Source: Pyrrhosoma nymphula (taxonomy: Eukaryota; Arthropoda; Insecta; Odonata; Coenagrionidae). Taken from it: DNA of 64,000 nucleotides. Under the pieces are notes generated by a model, which worked only from the letters and a program-made list of their open reading frames with translations, made no database searches and was not told the origin of the DNA. Below are positions 52,301 to 58,300 of the stretch, piece after piece. Both the position numbers and the translations under genes were made by a program. The stretch's first letter is position 1; each line of letters opens with the position of its first letter. The stretch is taken from NCBI GenBank assembly GCA_963573305.1, contig OY754329.1, forward strand, positions 15,777,200 through 15,841,199, written 5' to 3'.

Positions 52301-55300
52301 TTATGCTCCGGTCACTCTCTTCATCCTAAAACAACATAGTCTTTGCTGCTAGCCATGCTGTTGAATGTACAGCATTTCTCAAATCCTTGCACAATAAACT
52401 ATGGTGATTAGGTCCTAAGCTGTTTTGATTTCAGTACCTACTACATTGACCGACGCATTATTTTTGAAAGGCTTTTTAATCACTATGTCTCAACCTTGCA
52501 ATTTTGACGTCATTCCTCTGGCAAAAAGAACTAATGTACATGGATTTCAGCCATTCTGTTCTTTGCAATTTTTCTGGTGACCCTTGAAAGTATCAAGTAC
52601 CAGCATTTCTTTTTGATGTAGTTACAAACCTGGTTGTTAACCTCAGATTAGATTCAGTCTATCATGCATAGGTTCACCATTCATCCATATTTTTTCCTGC
52701 ACATGAAAGACTACCCCTGTTCATAGCTTTTCCTTTGCTAATGCTTGATACCTAAAAATAACATAAGGGTTAAGGAAAACAGATATGTTTTTCAGTCTTA
52801 CAGCTGTTCGACCCACCATAGCCCAGCACCAGGGTCAAAGTTCAGCCGATTCAAGATGTGGTTTTATTCTGTATAAAACAAATAGTCACATTACATCATT
52901 TCAGAAATTTTCCATAGTGAAGAAAATTTCAATCCAATTGGCGTAGTTTGATGCCTTGTGGGAGATACTGGTAAGTGCTTGGCTGTGTGTGACATGAAAT
53001 GCCCGGCACCATGCGGGTTGTATCCCGGAGCCTTTTCACCTCTCTGATCCCCTAACTCTGGGCATTGCAGACCATAGTCGTAATGATAATCGTAATGATA
53101 AAGACCGCAATCGTAATAGAATGTAATCCACCATGCAAGCATATACATGGGTAGGCACTGGTTTAATATGGCCTAAATCGTTACATTAAACTATAAACGT
53201 AGATGTAAAATTTAAGGTTGAGTTGTCAACAGGCCATTTTCCACCACACAGTATCCATTTTCTACTAAAACTTCGTAAGTGAAACTGAAACAAAATGCAT
53301 TGCGTCACAATTAAATGTTTTACGATTGCAATTTTTGAAAATATTAGTGTCAGGCAAAAAAATCTTAAATCTGTCAAGCGTCCTCAGAGTTATCCCCTAG
53401 GACTTTTCCTAGGTCTCTCCTGGTGTTCACCCAGTCAAGTACACCCTGATTTCAATGGCACTCCGACGGGAAATGTCTCTCAGCCAAGGAAAAATTGCAA
53501 TCAACACATCGGAGATGGACCTTCATCGAGGCATGATCATTGAATCATATTCTTTGTCAACACCTGGCAATGACCTGCTAAAGGGCGTCTTAAACAAAAC
53601 TAATTGAGGATGGGCAAAATGAGAAAAAGGGCAAGGGCTTCTTAAAAAACTAATTGAGGATGCAAAGGGGAATTAGAAGATATTGAGACCTGAATAAAAT
53701 GGATGAAATTACCATTTATGGCCCCATAGCAAAGTGGCATAAGACATTAGAATTTTCATGGATTGTTTTGAAATTATTTGGCAAACTTGCTCTGACGTAT
53801 ATTCAGAGACGTTACTGTCACCTTATAATAGAGTTCTTACCCCAGAATGATCTAGAAAAAGAACGATTCGGCCACTAGAAGTATTTTTTTCTTTGGTAGA
53901 TAAGAAAATTGTCTGCTATACTATTGTTGAGCCTGTTTTAAGGGTTATTTCCTGTTTTACCAATCCCTCTCATGTCCATCCCAGTTCCGTAACCATCTTG
54001 GAACCGCGTACCATATCATTTCTGCATTTTCCAGTGGTTTGTAAGTGTTTTAATCTGTTTTTCCTACAATTATCTCATCCTAGAATGCATCTTAAACCTC
54101 ACCCGATGGAAACAAATAAGGTACCTAAAATCCTAAATTTGATTACAAATCGACTAATGTTTTTCTTGTTTTTTATTTTAATGGTCATATTAATAATAAA
54201 TTTGTCCTAAACTTTATTGTTGTTAAATATATTCACTGGAAAGATGTAATACAACACCCCTTTTTAAGAAAAATAACACTACTTTAGGGGAAAAATAACC
54301 CCACTTTCTACCAAAAAATAACCTTGCATTTTGTACATCTCTAGTTATGACACATGAAACGAACCTCAAAGTATGTATAAACATAGCATGTGAATAAACA
54401 TGTTTCTAAATTGTAAAATACATTAAAATGGCAATGCAGGAAAACCTTGACATAACACATAGCACAATTGTTAAAATGGACCTCTCCATAAAGTTATCGC
54501 TATATATTCTTCCTGTGGTGCCAGTCGTCAACAACACCCAGTGTATGCCACACCTCACCATAAGAATATCACAGCAAGTGCAGTTCCTGCGCTTTTTGCC
54601 GGACTACTGTAATGGAGACAGTGTTACGGCATTCATTTGTATCTTCTTAAAAAATGTAATAGTATTAAAATGAGCATTCTTAAATTTATTTCTCATCAAA
54701 AGAAGGTATCAAAATTTGGCCATTACCGAAAACTGCTAATGTGAAGTATAAGTTCTTTTGTCTTACTTATGTTATTCTTATAAGAAGGATTTGAGATTTA
54801 AGGGATTTGAGAACCTTTCAGGAATAGGGTTTGGTTTCGAGAAAATTTAGGAGTCGTCCCACCTATAATTGTGTAACGAAATAGTAGATGGAACAGCAGA
54901 AAGGAGGAGATAGAAAACCCAGGGGTTATATCATCTTTGATGAACTGGGCCTAGAAACATTTGTTTCCCACTGCATCTGCATAGCATCCCAGGGTCATCC
55001 AATGAGAGATGGAATCATCGCAAAAGAATAGCAGATTAGTAGTTAATAAATATGAAGTGAAAAAGACTCAAATACAACCAATCAACCCTCTAGATAAGTC
55101 GCTCCCAATCTGTGGTATGCGTATCCCCAAGAGATATGTTCTTGGTGATTAATGGGCAAATGAGAAAATCTACATGATGGCAGAGTGTGGTAAGTATACT
55201 CCCATACAATGAGAGTTCCAACTGCTAGGGATACTTTCAAGAGAACTGGATTACCAAGGAGTACACATGCTGAAAAAGATTGGGAACCACTACACTAAGT

Positions 55301-58300
55301 GAAAGAAGGATTTATAAACCTGAAGGAAATTAAGCCAGGTATTTGCTGCAGATAAAATCTGCCAGCAATGACCATGGGTTTACACTGAATAACATTACAT
55401 ACTTGTAATCAACATAAAAAGGACTCCAACTCACCTGAATCCATTCATTTGGAGCATTTAAGGATTTCCCAGATACCCAGGCCCCACCACCATTCAACCG
55501 GGCATGATTCCCTAAAGTGCCTGGTGTGCTGAAGCTTGAAACACTGATTTGGTCATCCTAAAACAATTAAAGAGAAATCCAAAAACTTTTAAGCATTTCA
55601 ATCAACAATGTACTGTGCATTAAAACAAAATGGGGCAATTCTCTAGGCAGCATATACATCACTGAGCCACTGCTCCTGGTTTAAAATCTGGATGAAGACT
55701 GAGTAAATCATCTGGTGTGTGATATTTTTTCCAGGGCCCATTATTGACAAAATCTTTGACATACGGGAAATTTTCTCTGGTTTCCCTCTGGGTTAACACA
55801 TTCAATGTGGGCCCGATTTTCATGAAAGTCGTCAAAATCGGCTTGAAAAAAGTGAAAGCGCTTCGGAAGGGAACGACCACGTCAATTGACGTGCTCCGCC
55901 AGTCGGAGTAGCCAGGAGCACGTCTATTGACGTGCTCCACATTGAAAGTGTTAATGGGTCTATGTTCGCCAACATTTCGATGCCCGAGTCGGACATCAAA
56001 ATGTTGGCGAACACAGACCCATTAAACCAGAGGGAAACCCGAGAAAAGTTCCTTTACATCATTCACCAAGAAAGCACCAGATCTTAAAACCTTTGACAGT
56101 TCCCCTTATTAATTGGTTTGCACATTTTGAGAAGGTGTTCTTGATATACCTAAGCTCTATCTGATGATTTTGCCTTTTGACCAAGGGGACTACTTCATTC
56201 TTTGGAAATCAATCAACCTTCAATTTTACAAGTGGAAAATTATGAATATTTTTATCCATCCATACTTCAATCTTGTTGAATTGAACTATAGGAGAACTCA
56301 CGATACTGCAAAGTTTACTCCATACTTCCTGTGAAAGAATAAGGTCCAGCATAAGGTCCATAAGGACTTTTCTGCAAATGATGAAGATAGGGCTCATTCG
56401 TAAGCAATAGGCAGACTATATGTTGGAAACATTAACCCAGAATCTCCAGCATTACACAAATGACTCCACCTTCTGGACCTGTATTAATCACGGTTCCATC
56501 ACAACCCAGTGTTACCAGACTTTTCGTATCAATACCATGATTATATGTACATTTCATATCCACAGTGACCAATAAAAATTTATTATTACATATTATTATT
56601 TTTTTTAAATTCACCATGCTACATGCTTTATATATCTGGTTCCAGATTTTGAAGTGGGGTGACCAACATACTCAAATTTCATATGGTTCTTAGATAAAAA
56701 AAGAGTTTCTTCAAAACTCAGCCTTCGGAAATTCAATCCTTCTCTACTATGACAAGTCAAATATCTTCACCCATTAAAAAATAGGCTTTTTTATACCTTG
56801 AGGATAAAATTGTCTGCGTCCATTTGTTCTAAAAGAGATATGGATCACTTAGTTGCAAGATCATTGAAAATTGTACAATACCTAATATGTCAAAGAACAG
56901 AACTTTCTTTCTTACTTCTCTCCTTCATACTACAAACTGCAGAGAAAATGTGCATTGTCAAAGCATGAGATGCTGGTGCTTCCATAGAAAAGTTACATAG
57001 TAGTTGAAAGAGAGATGAAATTATCAAAACAGATAGCTGATGTGAAAGGAACTGATACAGAAAAACAAGTAGGTACCTATAGAGCTGCGAAATATTTTTT
57101 TTAAACAATGAATTAAAAAAAAAACTTAGGACTCTTTGATGACCCTTGTAAGGACTTTTAAGCAATAGAATATGAGAAGAAACAATATACCTACATATTT
57201 ATAGTCTAGAAACCACTAAACTGTAATTAAAATAAAATATAATGCAACCTCAATTGGTGCACTGGTAAGATGTGCAGGTAGCCTACATAGCAAATTTGTA
57301 AAACATTCTGATCACTTGTGGCGGCAGGAATTTAAGCGTAGCAAATTTATATTTTCAGATATTAATTTGCAAGGTTAGTGTTACATTTCCTACTTAGAAG
57401 TTTTAACTCAACAAATTATCCATGTCCAACCCAACCTTTAATGTCACATATTTGAAGCTCATACCATGTGGTTCCACAAGAATTAAGACATTTATACAGA
57501 ATATGCCCACTTCTTTCATATCCCAGAAAATGTTTCATCACTGCTAATGTTCAAATAAAATATTATATTTTTCATCATCATAACATTCATCACTTTCCAT
57601 TCTCTACGGGAAGCTTGAGTAGCTTCTGGACACCAGTTAAAATATTTTACAGGTCTCACCAGAATAGCACCAGACTCCATTCCAAGTCCATCTTCACATT
57701 TATGAAACACTTCAGTCAAGGGTGTGGAGGTAGTTACTTCCAAAAACTGGGTGGTCTCTACCAAGGGCTCTGTAAACAATGTTAACCAGATAGAGGTATT
57801 TTTCACATGTTGAAATACAAAACGTGCAGCACATCACCATAAATTACTTCAGATGCCAGTAGTACAAGGTGGATTAAGGAAAAACAACCTATTGAAATAG
57901 GTACATTACCTTCTAATACATATAAAAATTCAGCCTGCGTATGTTAGTGATCGAAAAACTCGAAAAGTAGTTAGTCCATTGACTTGAAATTTTGACACAA
58001 TGATGCATTTGAATACGCATGTGTTTTATAGTAAAATGAAATTTTTAGGGTTGTTTTAATGCTATTATTGTTAAATTTTATATTTTCATAAGAAAAGCAT
58101 TGAATTCGGTGCAGGTGTTTCTTTATTTGGTTTTTAAATTACTTGCACTCAAGATATTGGATGGAATTTTTTATCATAGAACGCATAAAAGAATGCAGTA
58201 TTTAATTCTTTCATTCAATTTTCTTATACGCTTCGTTTTTGTCTAATAATTGTGTTTATATGTATCTCTAAATTCATCAATTTTTCTTCCTTTTCAACAA

